NCBI RefSeq assembly: GCF_027947575.1
Contig: NZ_CP116256.1
Location: 6,758,001 to 6,822,000 of the forward strand
Length of the DNA: 64,000 nucleotides
Reading direction: 5' to 3'
Origin: Streptomyces rubrogriseus
Lineage (GTDB): Bacteria > Actinomycetota > Actinomycetes > Streptomycetales > Streptomycetaceae
The number at the start of each line of letters is the position of its first letter. Position 1 is the stretch's first letter. Made by a program: the position numbers and the translations under genes. Shown here in pieces: positions 19,232-30,594 of the stretch. Below the pieces are notes generated by a model. That model was given only the letters and a program-made list of their open reading frames with translations. It made no database searches and was not told the origin of the DNA.

Positions 19232-19303
19232 GCAGTGGGGGAGTTTGAGGACGAGGCCCGCTCAGGGCCGTGAGCGGGGGTCCCGGGGGCGGCGGCCCCC
19301 GGG
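19196..19303. repeat. Dispersed intergenic repeat, copy 2, with terminator hairpins
   Basis: It shares about 57 bp with 9954-10010, again including the stop codon (TAG) of the upstream gene. A distal perfect 9-bp hairpin (19282-19290/19295-19303) follows. It lies between convergent genes (MFS and serA). Confidence 0.75.
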
Positions 19304-19313
19304 TACGGCCGCC

Positions 19314-20903
19314 TCAGACGAGGTTGACAGACCGGGCGGACGTGGCGCCGATCTCCGCCGCGACCTCCGCCAGAACCCCGGAGGGCACCGTGTCGTCGAC
19401 GGTGAGGACGGCCAGCGCCTCGCCGCCGACCGTCGCGCGGGCGACCTGCATGCCGGCGATGTTGAGACCCGCCTCGCCGATGATCCGGCCTACGGTGCCG
19501 ACGACGCCGGGACGGTCCTCGTAGCGCAGGACGACCATGTGGTCGGCGAGGGCGAGATCCACGTCGTACTCGCCGATGGCGACGATCTTCTGCAGGTGCT
19601 TCGGGCCGGCCAGCGTGCCGGAGACCGACACCTCCTCGCCGTCCGAGAGGGTGCCGCGCACGATGACGACGTTGCGGTGCTCCGGGGACTCCGAGCTGGT
19701 GGTCAGCCGGACCTCGACGCCGCGCTCCTGGGCGAACAGCGGGGCGTTGACGTACGACACCGTCTCGTCGACGACGTCCTCGAAGACGCCCTTGAGGGCG
19801 GACAGCTCCAGCACCTTCACGTCGTGCTGGGTGATCTCGCCGTAGACCTCGACGTCGAGGCGGACGGCGACCTCACCGGCGAGCGCGGTGAAGATGCGGC
19901 CGAGGCGCTCGGCGAGCGGCAGACCCGGCTTGACGTCCTCGGCGATGACGCCGCCCTGGACGTTGACCGCGTCGGGGACCAGCTCACCGGCGAGGGCGAG
20001 GCGGACCGACTTGGCGACGGCGATGCCGGCCTTCTCCTGGGCCTCGTCGGTGGAGGCGCCGAGGTGCGGGGTGGCGACGACCTGGTCGAACTCGAACAGC
20101 GGCGAGTCGGTGCAGGGCTCCTTGGCGTACACGTCGAGGCCCGCGCCGGCGACGCGGCCCTCCTTGAGCGCCGAGTACAGCGCCTCCTCGTCGACGATGC
20201 CGCCGCGCGCGGCGTTGACGATGCGGACGCTCGGCTTGACCTTGCGCAGCGCCTCGTCGCCGATCAGGCCGAGGGTCTCGGGGGTCTTGGGCAGGTGGAC
20301 GGTGATGAAGTCGGAGACCTCCAGCAGCTCGTCCAGCGACAGCACCTTGACGCCCATCTGCGCGGCCCGCGCGGGCTGCACGTAGGGGTCGTAGGCGACG
20401 ACCTTCATGCCGAAGGCCGACATGCGCTGCGCGACGAGCGCGCCGATGCGGCCGAGGCCGACGACGCCGAGGGTCTTCTCGGCCAGCTCCACGCCGGTGT
20501 ACTTGCTGCGCTTCCACTCGCCGTTCTTGAGCGCGGCGTTGGCCTGCGGGATGTTGCGGGCGGTGGCGACGATCAGGCCGCAGGCCAGCTCGGCGGCGGT
20601 GACGATGTTGGAGGTCGGGGCGTTGACCACCATCACGCCGGCCTTGGTGGCGGCGGAGACGTCGACGTTGTCCAGGCCGACCCCGGCGCGGGCGACGACC
20701 TTGAGCTTCTTGGCGGCGGCCACGGCCTCGGCGTCGACCTTGGTGGCGGAGCGGACCAGGATCGCGTCCACGTCGGCGATGGCGGGGAGCAGTTCGGCCC
20801 GGTCCGCGCCGTTGCACTGGCGGATCTCGAAGTCGGGGCCGAGCGCGTCCACGGTCGCGGGCGACAGCTCTTCAGCGATGAGTACGACGGGTTTCGAGCT
20901 CAC
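19314..20903 (-). CDS. serA: D-3-phosphoglycerate dehydrogenase
   Basis: The protein has 529 aa. It catalyses the first committed step of serine synthesis. The substrate/NAD core has GVGLDNVDV, LGVVGLGRIGALVAQR (dinucleotide fold), NAARGGIVDE (Arg), and HLGASTDEAQ (His). The long form also carries an intervening ASB-type domain and a C-terminal ACT domain (VLRYEDRPGVVGTVGRIIGE, serine feedback). I chose GTG 20903 because GAGGA lies just upstream. It sits directly downstream of ilvC on the same strand, with a palindromic terminator between. Confidence 0.93.
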   Translation of the reverse strand: MSSKPVVLIAEELSPATVDALGPDFEIRQCNGADRAELLPAIADVDAILVRSATKVDAEAVAAAKKLKVVARAGVGLDNVDVSAATKAGVMVVNAPTSNIVTAAELACGLIVATARNIPQANAALKNGEWKRSKYTGVELAEKTLGVVGLGRIGALVAQRMSAFGMKVVAYDPYVQPARAAQMGVKVLSLDELLEVSDFITVHLPKTPETLGLIGDEALRKVKPSVRIVNAARGGIVDEEALYSALKEGRVAGAGLDVYAKEPCTDSPLFEFDQVVATPHLGASTDEAQEKAGIAVAKSVRLALAGELVPDAVNVQGGVIAEDVKPGLPLAERLGRIFTALAGEVAVRLDVEVYGEITQHDVKVLELSALKGVFEDVVDETVSYVNAPLFAQERGVEVRLTTSSESPEHRNVVIVRGTLSDGEEVSVSGTLAGPKHLQKIVAIGEYDVDLALADHMVVLRYEDRPGVVGTVGRIIGEAGLNIAGMQVARATVGGEALAVLTVDDTVPSGVLAEVAAEIGATSARSVNLV

Positions 20904-21075
20904 GTGAGTCCTCACAAGTCCAATGCGGACGGCCGTCCCGACGGCCGCATGCGGAGGGTTGCTAGCCGCGTGGAAGACGCACGACGCTGTGGGCCTGACG
21001 CGTATGTGTTCAGCAGTCTAGTGGCGTGGCGGGCAGTGTCCTGCGCCGCTGCGGAAGCATCACCCGGAAGTGGAT

Positions 21076-21113
21076 CCCGCGGGGCTGCCCGGCGCGCCGG
21101 GCAGCCCCGCGGG
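21076..21113. terminator. 38-bp perfect palindrome after ilvC
   Basis: A perfect inverted repeat of 19 bp per arm without spacer lies 8 bp past the ilvC stop. It can act as a terminator for the ilv transcript; there is no T-run. The next gene downstream is serA. Confidence 0.7.
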
Positions 21114-21121
21114 GCAAAGAC

Positions 21122-22763
<1,642 letters not shown>

Positions 22764-22784
22764 GGTCTCTTCGGTCTCTCTCGC

Positions 22785-24626
22785 TCAGTCGTCTTCGTTG
22801 TCGCCGAAGTCGGGGCGGACGTCCCGGGCGGCCATGATCTCGTCGTTGGAGGTGCCGGCGGCGACCATCGGCCAGACCATGGCGTCCTCGTGGACGATGA
22901 AGTCGACGACGACGGGGCGGTCGTTGATGGAGTTGGCCTCCTCGATCACCTTGTCGAGGTCGGCGGGGTCCTCGCAGCGGATGGCGTAACAGCCCATGGC
23001 CTCCGACAGCTTCACGAAGTCCGGGACGCGGGTGCCGCGGGCCTGAGGGTTGACGTCGTCCGGGCCGGAGTGCAGCACCGTGTTGGAGTACCGCTGGTTG
23101 TAGAACAGGGTCTGCCACTGGCGGACCATCCCGAGGGCGCCGTTGTTGATGACGGCGACCTTGATCGGGATGTTGTTCAGGGCGCAGGTGGTCAGTTCCT
23201 GGTTGGTCATCTGGAAGCAGCCGTCGCCGTCGATCGCCCAGACGGTGCGGTCGGGCATGCCGGCCTGGGCGCCCATGGCGGCCGGGACGGCGTAGCCCAT
23301 CGTGCCGGCGCCGCCGGAGTTCAGCCAGGTGGCGGGCTTGTCGTACTGCACGAAGTGCGCGGCCCACATCTGGTGCTGGCCGACGCCGGCCGCGAAGATG
23401 GTGCCCTCGGGCGCCAGCTGCCCGACTCGCTCGATGACCTGCTGCGGGGAGAGCGAACCGTCCTCTGGCTGGTCGTAGCCGAGGGGGTAGGTGTCGCGCC
23501 AGCGGCTCAGGTCCTTCCACCAGGCGCTGTAGTCGCCCTTGTTGCCCTCGTCGTGCTCCTTCTGGACGGCCTGCACGAGGTCGGCGATGACCTCGCGGGC
23601 GTCGCCGACGATCGGCACGTCGGCGGCGCGGTTCTTGCCGATCTCGGCCGGGTCGATGTCGGCGTGGACGATCTTGGCGTACGGGGCGAAGCTGTCCAGC
23701 TTGCCGGTGACGCGGTCGTCGAAGCGGGCTCCGAGGGCGACGATCAGGTCGGCCTTCTGCAGCGCGGTGACGGCGGTGACCGCACCGTGCATGCCCGGCA
23801 TTCCCACGTGCAGCGGGTGGCTGTCGGGGAACGCGCCGAGCGCCATCAGGGTGGTGGTGACGGGCGCTCCGGTGAGTTCGGCGAGGACCTTCAGCTCGGC
23901 GGTGGCCTTCGCCTTGAGGACGCCGCCGCCGACGTAGAGCACGGGCCGCTTCGCCGCGGAGATCAGCTTGGCCGCCTCGCGGATCTGCTTGGCGTGCGGC
24001 TTGGTGACCGGGCGGTAGCCGGGCAGGTCCATGACCGGCGGCCAGGAGAAGGTGGTCTTCTTCTGGAGGATGTCCTTGGGGATGTCGACCAGCACGGGGC
24101 CGGGGCGGCCGGTGGAGGCGATGTGGAACGCCTGCGCGATCACCCGGGGGATGTCCTCGGCCTTGGTGACCAGGAAGCTGTGCTTGGTGATCGGCATGGT
24201 GATGCCGACGATGTCCGCCTCCTGGAAGGCGTCCGTGCCGATCGCGGAGGAGACCACCTGCCCGGTGATCGCGACCAGCGGCACGGAGTCCAGGTTGGCG
24301 TCGGCGATCGGGGTGACCAGGTTGGTGGCACCGGGGCCCGAGGTCGCCATGCAGACGCCGACCTTGCCGGTGGCCTGCGCGTAGCCGGTGGCCGCGTGGC
24401 CGGCGCCCTGCTCGTGGCGGACCAGGACGTGGCGCACCCTGGTGGAATCCATCAGCGGGTCGTAGGCCGGAAGGATCGTGCCACCCGGGATGCCGAATAC
24501 GGTGTCGGCGCCGACCTCCTCGAGAGAGCGAATGAGGGACTGCGCACCCGTGACGTGCTCGGGGGCGGACTGTCCTCCGGATCGGGGCCGGGGCTGCGGG
24601 TGAGCCCCGGTGGCCTGCTCGGTCAT
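22785..24626 (-). CDS. ilvB: Acetolactate synthase large subunit
   Basis: The protein has 613 aa and is ThDP-dependent. [16 protein letters not shown] and [18 protein letters not shown] contain the catalytic Glu. [16 protein letters not shown] follows, and [24 protein letters not shown] holds the ThDP/Mg motif [16 protein letters not shown] is the FAD segment. It makes acetolactate or acetohydroxybutyrate. The first 23 residues are Pro/Gly-rich. The gene is preceded by a leader peptide and an intrinsic terminator, so it is attenuated by branched-chain amino acid supply. ilvN follows after 21 nt. Confidence 0.95.
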   Translation of the reverse strand: MTEQATGAHPQPRPRSGGQSAPEHVTGAQSLIRSLEEVGADTVFGIPGGTILPAYDPLMDSTRVRHVLVRHEQGAGHAATGYAQATGKVGVCMATSGPGATNLVTPIADANLDSVPLVAITGQVVSSAIGTDAFQEADIVGITMPITKHSFLVTKAEDIPRVIAQAFHIASTGRPGPVLVDIPKDILQKKTTFSWPPVMDLPGYRPVTKPHAKQIREAAKLISAAKRPVLYVGGGVLKAKATAELKVLAELTGAPVTTTLMALGAFPDSHPLHVGMPGMHGAVTAVTALQKADLIVALGARFDDRVTGKLDSFAPYAKIVHADIDPAEIGKNRAADVPIVGDAREVIADLVQAVQKEHDEGNKGDYSAWWKDLSRWRDTYPLGYDQPEDGSLSPQQVIERVGQLAPEGTIFAAGVGQHQMWAAHFVQYDKPATWLNSGGAGTMGYAVPAAMGAQAGMPDRTVWAIDGDGCFQMTNQELTTCALNNIPIKVAVINNGALGMVRQWQTLFYNQRYSNTVLHSGPDDVNPQARGTRVPDFVKLSEAMGCYAIRCEDPADLDKVIEEANSINDRPVVVDFIVHEDAMVWPMVAAGTSNDEIMAARDVRPDFGDNEDD

Positions 24627-24705
24627 CGGCGTTCTCTTCTCGATGCTGAGGGTTTTTGCGAGATTCGGGCGATCTGAGCTGCTGCTCGGCAGGTGCCTGT
24701 GCAAC

Positions 24706-24739
24706 AAAAAACCCCTCGTGCCGTAAGGCAAGCGAGGGG
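24706..24739 (-). terminator. ilvB attenuator terminator
   Basis: On the minus strand CCCCTCG pairs with CGAGGGG, with TGCC/GGCA pairing in the loop, followed by six T. It lies between the leader peptide and ilvB. Confidence 0.88.
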
Positions 24740-24792
24740 AGCGCGTCGGTGTGGGTCGCGGGGAGTCCGGGTCGGTACGGACGTCACCAGCT

Positions 24793-24834
24793 TCAGCCGA
24801 CGCGCTTTCCAAGTACGAGAATTCGGGTGCGCAT
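24793..24834 (-). CDS. ilvB leader peptide ([13 protein letters not shown])
   Basis: A 13-codon ORF with GGAGGGAAGG upstream. Residues 5-8 are Ile-Leu-Val-Leu, encoded by ATT CTC GTA CTT, three of which are rare in Streptomyces. It ends about 54 bp before the intrinsic terminator. This is the classic arrangement for attenuation by uncharged Ile/Leu/Val tRNA and matches leaders described before actinobacterial ilvB operons. Confidence 0.88.
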   Translation of the reverse strand: MRTRILVLGKRVG

Positions 24835-24867
24835 GGCACTGACCTTCCCTCCGGCGCGCACTCACTG

Positions 24868-27800
24868 TCAAGTGGGTGGGACGGGAGTCTCATTATGTGA
24901 GCGAAGGGCCGTGCCACCACTCAGAACGGCCGGCAGCCCGGAGGGGACACCGCCCGTCACCTGACCCGGGCCCGGGCCGCCGACGCCCTTGGCGTAGACC
25001 CCGGCACCGCCGCCCGCGAAGGCCGGTTCGGCCGGCCCGTGGGGCACCGGGTAGCGACCGGCCGCGAGCGCTCTGCGCAGCCGGTACTCGTCCAGGGCCC
25101 CGGAGAACGCCATGCCCTGTCCGTGCGTACAGCCCATCGCGCGCAGGGCGACGATCTGCTCCGGCAGGTCGACACCGTCGGCCACCGACTTCAGCCCGAG
25201 GTCGGTGGCGATGCGCAGCAGACCACTGGTGATCTTGTGCAGCCGTGCGGACTCCACGACGCCCTCGACCAGGCCCCGGTCGAGCTTGAGGACGTCCACG
25301 GGCAGGCGCCGCAGCGCCGTGATCGCCGCGTAGCCGCTGCCGAAGCCGTCCAGGGCGATCCGGACACCGACCCTGCGCAGGGCGTTCAGCCGGCGGTCCA
25401 GCTCGTCGAGGCCGACCCGTGGGTCGATGTCCGACAGCTCGATCACAAGGGAGCCCGGGGGCAGTCCATGGCGGGTCAGCAGGGCCTCCACGGAGCCCAG
25501 CGGCATGGAACGGTCCAGCAGGCGGCGGGCGCCGATGCGTATGGCCACGGTCACGGACAGCCCTGCCGCCGCGCGCTCGGCGGCCTGCTCTACGGCCTCG
25601 CGCAGCACCCAGCGGTCGAGTTCGGCGGTTCTGTCGCCCTCCTCGGTCACCCGCAGGAACTCGGCGGGGGTGAACAGCACGCCCTGCGAGGAGCGCCAGC
25701 GCGCCTGGGCGCACACCGACGTGATCCGGCCGTCCGTCAGCGAGACCACGGGCTGGTGCAGCAGGGCGAACTCCCCGTCGTGCAACGCGGCCCGCAGCCG
25801 GGTGGCCAGCTCGGCCTTGCGTACGACGTCCTGCTGCATCTGCGGTCGGTACAGCTCGACGCGCCCCTTGCCGCCCGCCTTGGCCCGGTACATGGCGAGG
25901 TCGGCGTTGCGCAGCAACTCACCGGCTCCCAGACCCGGTTCGGCGAAGGCGACGCCGATGGAGGCGTTGACCCTGACTTCGTTGCCGTCGATGAGGTAGG
26001 GCTGGGAGAGCGTCAGTCTGAGCCGGTCGGCCAGCTCGCGGATGTGGCCCTCGCGGGCGGCCCGGTCCCGGGCCCCGTCCCCGACGATGAGGGCCGCGAA
26101 CTCGTCACCGCCCAGCCGGGAGGCGGTGTCGCCCTTGCGGACGGCCTCGTGGAGTCTGCGGGCGGCCTGGACGAGCAGCTCGTCCCCGGCCTGGTGTCCG
26201 ATGGTGTCGTTGACGCCCTTGAAGCCGTCGAGGTCGATGAAGAGCACCGCCGTCCCGCGCAGGGCGGCACCCCGGTCCGAGGCGCGGCGGCCGGAGAGGG
26301 CCTGCTGGACGCGCCGGGTGAACAGGGCGCGGTTGGGCAGGTCGGTGAGCGGGTCGTGTTCGGCGTTGTGCTGGAGCTGCGCCTGGAGGCGCACTCTCTC
26401 GGTCACGTCCCGGCTGTTGAAGATGAGGCCGCCGTGGTGCCGGTTGACGGTGGACTCGACGTTGAGCCACCCTCCCCCGCCCCCGGAACGGAAGCGGCAC
26501 TCGATGCGTGTGGTGGGTTCCTCGGCCGGGTTGGCGGCCAGGAACCGGCGCACCTCGTGCACCACGCAGCCGAGGTCCTCGGGGTGGATGAGCCCGGCCA
26601 GTTCGGTGCCCACCAGCTCCTCCGCGGGTCGTCCGTAGACCCCGGCGGCGGCCGGGGAGACGTAGCGGAGGATGCCGTTGGGCGCGGCGATCATGATGAC
26701 GTCGCTGGAGCCCTGGACCAGGGAGCGGAAGTGGTTCTCCTTCTGGGCCAGTTCCTGGGTGAGGACGATGTTGTCGAGCAGCATGATGCCCTGCCGGACG
26801 ACGAGCGCGAGCACGACGGTGCCGCCGGTCAGCAGGACCACGCGGTCGACGCTGCGGCCGTTGAGCACGTTGTAGAGGATGCCCAGGGTGCAGACGGCGG
26901 CCGCGAGGTACGGCGTGAGCGCGGCCAGGGACCCGGCGATGGGGCGGGCGGCCGGATAGCGGCCCCGTTCGCCGCCCTGCCCGGGTCCCGGCAGGGCGGG
27001 TGGCGTGGCGGGCGGTACCGACGGGGGCGTGGCGGGCGGTACCGAGGGGGGCGTGGGCTGGTGACCGCTGCCGCGCTGGCCGGGCACGTGCTCGCGCACC
27101 ACGCGGGTGTGGCCGCCGGTGCCCGTCCCGTCCGGCGTCGCCCGGCCGCGCCGGGACGCGGCCCAGGGGGCGTACGCGAGCAGCAGGGAGCCGGCGAACC
27201 AGCCCGCGTCGAGCAACTGTCCGGAGCGGTAGCTGTTGTGCAGCAGCGGCGAGGTGAACAGGGCGTCGCACACCACGGTCAGGGCGAGCGCGCCGATGGC
27301 GGTGTTGACGGCGGATCTGCAGACGGGCGACCGGCGGAAGTGCAACGCCAGCACCATGCTGACGAGGGCGATGTCGAGCAGCGGGTAGGCCACCGAGAGC
27401 GCGGCGTGCGCGACGCTCGACCCACCCTCGGCCTTGGCCGCCTGGGCGAGCGCCAGGCTCCAGGCCAGGGTCAGCAGCGAACCGCCGATCAGCCAGGCGT
27501 CCAGGCCCAGGCAGATCCAGCCGGCCTTGGTCACCGGCCGCTTGGCCAGCACGAGGAGCCCCACGATGGCGGGCGGGGCGAAGCACAGGAAGAACAGATC
27601 CGCGTAACTGGGGCTGGGCACCGGCACCCGCAGCACGACCTCGTACCACCCCCAGACCAGGTTGCCCAGGGACGCCATCGCCGAGGAGAGGGCGAAGAGC
27701 AGCCAGGCCGGTCGAAAGCGGACCCGGCGTCCGCGGGCGTAGAGGAAGCAGGAGACGGCGGCGGCGGCCGCGGCGGCGCTCAGCCCGAAGTCGCCCATGA

Positions 27801-27975
27801 TCTTGGCGACGTACTGCGAACCCCAGCCGAGCGCGGCACCGACGGCGTAGGCCGCGCAGACCAGGGCGAGCACGAGCTGGCGGACGAGGGGTGGCCCGCC
27901 GGCGGCGGCCGACGGCCGGGGCAGCAGCGGTCCGGGCGCGGCCTGTCCGCGCAGCGCTCCGTCCAGCGTGGGCAC
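24868..27975 (-). CDS. Membrane GGDEF protein with degenerate EAL domain (c-di-GMP)
   Basis: About 1035 aa. The N-terminal half has about ten membrane spans split by a low-complexity Pro-rich loop ([16 protein letters not shown]). Then come a PAS domain ([20 protein letters not shown]), a GGDEF domain with intact RLGGDEF at about 621 and an RKGD inhibitory site five residues before it, and an EAL-like domain. In the latter the EAL signature is CAQARW, the usual DDFGTGY is DGFGSGY, and the Asn of the catalytic NLS motif is absent. So it should make c-di-GMP but not cleave it. It resembles the protein called CdgC in Streptomyces (from memory). The start is uncertain: GTG 27975 has GGTGAG upstream, but the frame is open to 28311. 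Confidence 0.82.
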   Translation of the reverse strand: MPTLDGALRGQAAPGPLLPRPSAAAGGPPLVRQLVLALVCAAYAVGAALGWGSQYVAKIMGDFGLSAAAAAAAVSCFLYARGRRVRFRPAWLLFALSSAMASLGNLVWGWYEVVLRVPVPSPSYADLFFLCFAPPAIVGLLVLAKRPVTKAGWICLGLDAWLIGGSLLTLAWSLALAQAAKAEGGSSVAHAALSVAYPLLDIALVSMVLALHFRRSPVCRSAVNTAIGALALTVVCDALFTSPLLHNSYRSGQLLDAGWFAGSLLLAYAPWAASRRGRATPDGTGTGGHTRVVREHVPGQRGSGHQPTPPSVPPATPPSVPPATPPALPGPGQGGERGRYPAARPIAGSLAALTPYLAAAVCTLGILYNVLNGRSVDRVVLLTGGTVVLALVVRQGIMLLDNIVLTQELAQKENHFRSLVQGSSDVIMIAAPNGILRYVSPAAAGVYGRPAEELVGTELAGLIHPEDLGCVVHEVRRFLAANPAEEPTTRIECRFRSGGGGGWLNVESTVNRHHGGLIFNSRDVTERVRLQAQLQHNAEHDPLTDLPNRALFTRRVQQALSGRRASDRGAALRGTAVLFIDLDGFKGVNDTIGHQAGDELLVQAARRLHEAVRKGDTASRLGGDEFAALIVGDGARDRAAREGHIRELADRLRLTLSQPYLIDGNEVRVNASIGVAFAEPGLGAGELLRNADLAMYRAKAGGKGRVELYRPQMQQDVVRKAELATRLRAALHDGEFALLHQPVVSLTDGRITSVCAQARWRSSQGVLFTPAEFLRVTEEGDRTAELDRWVLREAVEQAAERAAAGLSVTVAIRIGARRLLDRSMPLGSVEALLTRHGLPPGSLVIELSDIDPRVGLDELDRRLNALRRVGVRIALDGFGSGYAAITALRRLPVDVLKLDRGLVEGVVESARLHKITSGLLRIATDLGLKSVADGVDLPEQIVALRAMGCTHGQGMAFSGALDEYRLRRALAAGRYPVPHGPAEPAFAGGGAGVYAKGVGGPGPGQVTGGVPSGLPAVLSGGTALRSHNETPVPPT

Positions 27976-28403
27976 GGGGGCGGACTCACCGGAGCCTCCG
28001 GGTCCGCACCGCTCCCGCGTCCCGCGCGCACCGGTGGGCCGACCGGACCTGCCTTCTGCGGTCGCCCGGTCGGTGCGGGTGGGGGCAGCGTGGAGCGGGC
28101 CTGCCGCCGTGCCGGCCGTGCCGGCCGCGTCGGTGCGCGGTCGTGGTCGTGGCCGTGCGCCAGGGTCGCCGGCGGCGGCTCCGCCGCGTCGGATCGTCGG
28201 TCCATAGGCCGTGCATCGCCCGTCGCCCCCCTCCACAGTCTGAGATGTCCATCCCCGGCGCCGTACGGTGCGCGGCGCGTCCCCTGTCGGACGATACACC
28301 AGTCTCGTCACTCAGGGACATAGGTTCTCTACGCTCCGTGACGACCAGCGGATATGCGGGCACCCACTGCATCCGGGGAGTCGCGGAGGGTGCCCGAAAC
28401 GGA
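27976..28403. other. Region upstream of the GGDEF/EAL gene, possible N-terminal extension or promoter
   Basis: About 430 bp between the chosen start of the GGDEF/EAL gene and the 2-hydroxyacid dehydrogenase stop. The minus-strand frame stays open to 28311 but translates to Arg/Gly/Pro-rich low complexity with no ribosome site at its first codon. I see no other gene here; it may hold the promoter and 5' leader. Confidence 0.4.
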
Positions 28404-29345
28404 TTACGACCCCGTCGTCAGGATCACGTTGCGCAGCGGCTCCCGGTTCACGAACCGGGTCAACTGGTCCACCAGCAGCCGCTCGGCGCGCGGCAGGAAG
28501 GCGGAGGTCGGACCGCCCGCGTGCGGGCTGACGACTATGCCGGGAGCATGCCACAGGGGGTGGCCCGGCGGCAGCGGTTCGGGGTCGGTCACGTCGAGGG
28601 CCGCGGTGAGGCGTCCGCTCTCCAGTTCGGCGAGCAACGCCTTCGTGTCCACGACCGGTCCGCGCGCCACGTTGACGAGCAGGGCGCCGTCCTTCATCCG
28701 GGCCAGGAACTCGGCGTCGGCCAGTCCGCGGGTGGCCTCGGTGAGCGGTGTGGACAGGATGACGACGTCGGCCTGCGGGAGCAGACGGGGAAGCTCGGTG
28801 AGCGGGTGCACGGGGCCGCGCTCCGTGGCGCGGGCGGAGCGCGCGACGCGCACGACCGGCGCGACCTCGAACGGCACGAGCCGGTCCTCGATCGCGGCGC
28901 CGATCGACCCGTACCCGACGATGAGGACCGTCCGGTCCGCGAGCGCGGGCCGGAACCCGCCGAGCCACTCGCCGCGGTCCTGCGCCCGCACGAAGTCCGG
29001 GATGCCGCGCAGCGAGGCCAGGATCAGGGCCAGGGTCAGCTCCGCGGTACTGGCCTCGTGCACGCCGCGCGCGTTGCACAGCCGTACGCCGGCGGGCAGG
29101 TGCCCGAGGCCGGGTTCGACGTGGTCGATGCCCGCGGAGAGGGTCTGGACGACCTGGACGGAGCGCATCTCGGGCAGCGGGCGTACCCCCACCGTGCTGG
29201 GCTTCATGTAGGGCACGACGTAGAAGGCGCAGTCGGCCGGGTCGGCGGGGAAGGTCTCCTCGCCGTCCCAGTGGCGGTAGGCGGGACCTTCGGGAAGGCC
29301 CTCGATCTCGTCCGGCGGGATGGGCAGCCACACGTCAGCAGTCAT
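28404..29345 (-). CDS. D-isomer-specific 2-hydroxyacid dehydrogenase
   Basis: The protein has 313 aa. The NAD fold is at about 140-165 (ADRTVLIVGYGSIGAAIEDRL). Catalytic residues are Arg in NVARGPVVD, Glu in TDPEPLPPGHPLW and His in SPHAGGPTS. The N-terminal part, with ADCAFYVVPYM, is typical of Streptomyces homologues. It probably reduces or oxidises a 2-keto/2-hydroxy acid such as glyoxylate or hydroxypyruvate; the substrate is not defined by sequence. It stands alone, divergent from the aldo/keto reductase with 74 bp between starts. Confidence 0.85.
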   Translation of the reverse strand: MTADVWLPIPPDEIEGLPEGPAYRHWDGEETFPADPADCAFYVVPYMKPSTVGVRPLPEMRSVQVVQTLSAGIDHVEPGLGHLPAGVRLCNARGVHEASTAELTLALILASLRGIPDFVRAQDRGEWLGGFRPALADRTVLIVGYGSIGAAIEDRLVPFEVAPVVRVARSARATERGPVHPLTELPRLLPQADVVILSTPLTEATRGLADAEFLARMKDGALLVNVARGPVVDTKALLAELESGRLTAALDVTDPEPLPPGHPLWHAPGIVVSPHAGGPTSAFLPRAERLLVDQLTRFVNREPLRNVILTTGS

Positions 29346-29419
29346 GGTCAGGAGGCTATGTCAGGGGGCGGAGAGGCAAAGGTTAGGTTGGGTGGTCCGA
29401 CAAGGGAGGGTCACGACCG

Positions 29420-30418
29420 GTGGAGCGCAGGACGATCGGCGCGACGGCACTCGCGGTGGGGGCCGTCGGACTGGGGTGCATGCCGATGAACTGGGCGTAC
29501 AGCGCCTCGCGGCAGCGGGGCGACGAGTCGCTCAGGGCCGTGCACCGGGCCCTCGACCTCGGTGTCTCCCTGCTGGACACGGCGGACATGTACGGCCCGT
29601 TCACCAACGAGCTGCTGCTGGGGCGGGTGTTGAGGGAGCGGCGGTCCGAGGCCTTGGTGTCGACCAAGGTCGGTCTGCTGGTGGGTGAGCAGCACATCGT
29701 GGCCAACGGCCGTCCCGGCTATGTGCGGCGTGCCTGCGACGCGTCCCTGCGCCGGCTCCAGACGGACGTCATCGACCTGTACCAACTGCACCGCGCCGAC
29801 CCGGAGATACCCGTCGAGGAGACCTGGGGCGCGATGGCGGAGCTGGTGCGGGCCGGGAAGGTGCGGGCGCTCGGCCTCTGCGCGGTCGGGGCGCGCTCGG
29901 CCCGGCGACCGGGGGCACGGCTGCACGACGCGACGATCCGCCAACTGGAGCGGGTGCAGCAGGTCTTCCCGGTGAGCGCGGTGGAGGCCGAGCTGTCGGT
30001 GTGGTCCCCGGAGGCGTTGCGGACCCTGCTGCCGTGGTGCGTCTCGCGCGGCGTCGGTTTCCTGGCCGCGATGCCGCTGGGCAACGGCTACCTGACCGGC
30101 ACGCTGACGCCCGGCCAGGGCTTCGAACCGGAGGACCTGCGGGCCCGGCACCCCCGCTTCACCGCCGAGATGATGGCCGCCAACCAGCCGATCGTGGCCG
30201 CGCTGCGCCGGATCGCGGCCCGGCACGGCGACGGGGTCACCGCCGCGCAGGTGGCGCTGGCCTGGGTGCTGGCGCAGGGGCGGCACGTGATACCGGTGCC
30301 GGGCACCAAGCAGGAGCGCTGGGTGACGCAGAACGCGGGAGCGTCCCGGGTGCGGCTGACCGAGCGGGACCTGGCGGAGGTGCGGGCGCTGCCGCCGGCG
30401 CAGGGTTCCTGGGACTGA
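29420..30418 (+). CDS. Aldo/keto reductase
   Basis: The protein has 332 aa. AKR tetrad residues are visible: Asp and Tyr in LLDTADMYGPFTNE, Lys in LVSTKVG, His in YQLHRADP. The C-terminal NADPH-binding segment is VIPVPGTKQERWVTQNAGA. An unusual Arg-rich insert (GARSARRPGARLHDAT) follows ALGLCAV. GTG 29420 has GGGAGGG 9 nt upstream. Substrate unknown; the divergent 2-hydroxyacid dehydrogenase is another NAD(P) enzyme but no pathway is evident. Confidence 0.88.
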   Translation: MERRTIGATALAVGAVGLGCMPMNWAYSASRQRGDESLRAVHRALDLGVSLLDTADMYGPFTNELLLGRVLRERRSEALVSTKVGLLVGEQHIVANGRPGYVRRACDASLRRLQTDVIDLYQLHRADPEIPVEETWGAMAELVRAGKVRALGLCAVGARSARRPGARLHDATIRQLERVQQVFPVSAVEAELSVWSPEALRTLLPWCVSRGVGFLAAMPLGNGYLTGTLTPGQGFEPEDLRARHPRFTAEMMAANQPIVAALRRIAARHGDGVTAAQVALAWVLAQGRHVIPVPGTKQERWVTQNAGASRVRLTERDLAEVRALPPAQGSWD

Positions 30419-30447
30419 GGCCCACCGCAGCCGGCCGGCCGCCGCCG

Positions 30448-30531
30448 GATTCGGGGGTCGGGATTCGCGGTTCGGGGGTCGAGGGTCGGCGTTCGCGGTT
30501 CGGCGGTCGAGGTTCGGGATTCGGCGATCGG
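30448..30531. repeat. Array of twelve degenerate heptamers (gattcgg type)
   Basis: Twelve consecutive 7-bp units follow consensus nnttcgg/nggtcga without interruption. A 28-bp higher-order period is visible (30462-30489 and 30490-30517 are the best pair). It lies between the aldo/keto reductase and the lipoprotein gene and is noncoding on the gene strand. Confidence 0.75.
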
Positions 30532-30594
30532 GAACTTGGGGAGCCCCTGCGGTGTATGACAGGGAAAACCCGCCGCGTCGAAGGGACCAAGATC

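Noticed and set aside
24640..24834. T-box or riboswitch before ilvB or cimA
   Set aside because: No T-box specifier structure was seen; leader peptide plus terminator explains both.
28268..28531. Alternative upstream starts for the GGDEF/EAL gene and small ORFs near 28300
   Set aside because: Frames are open but low complexity, with no ribosome site at the first codons; kept only as an uncertain start.
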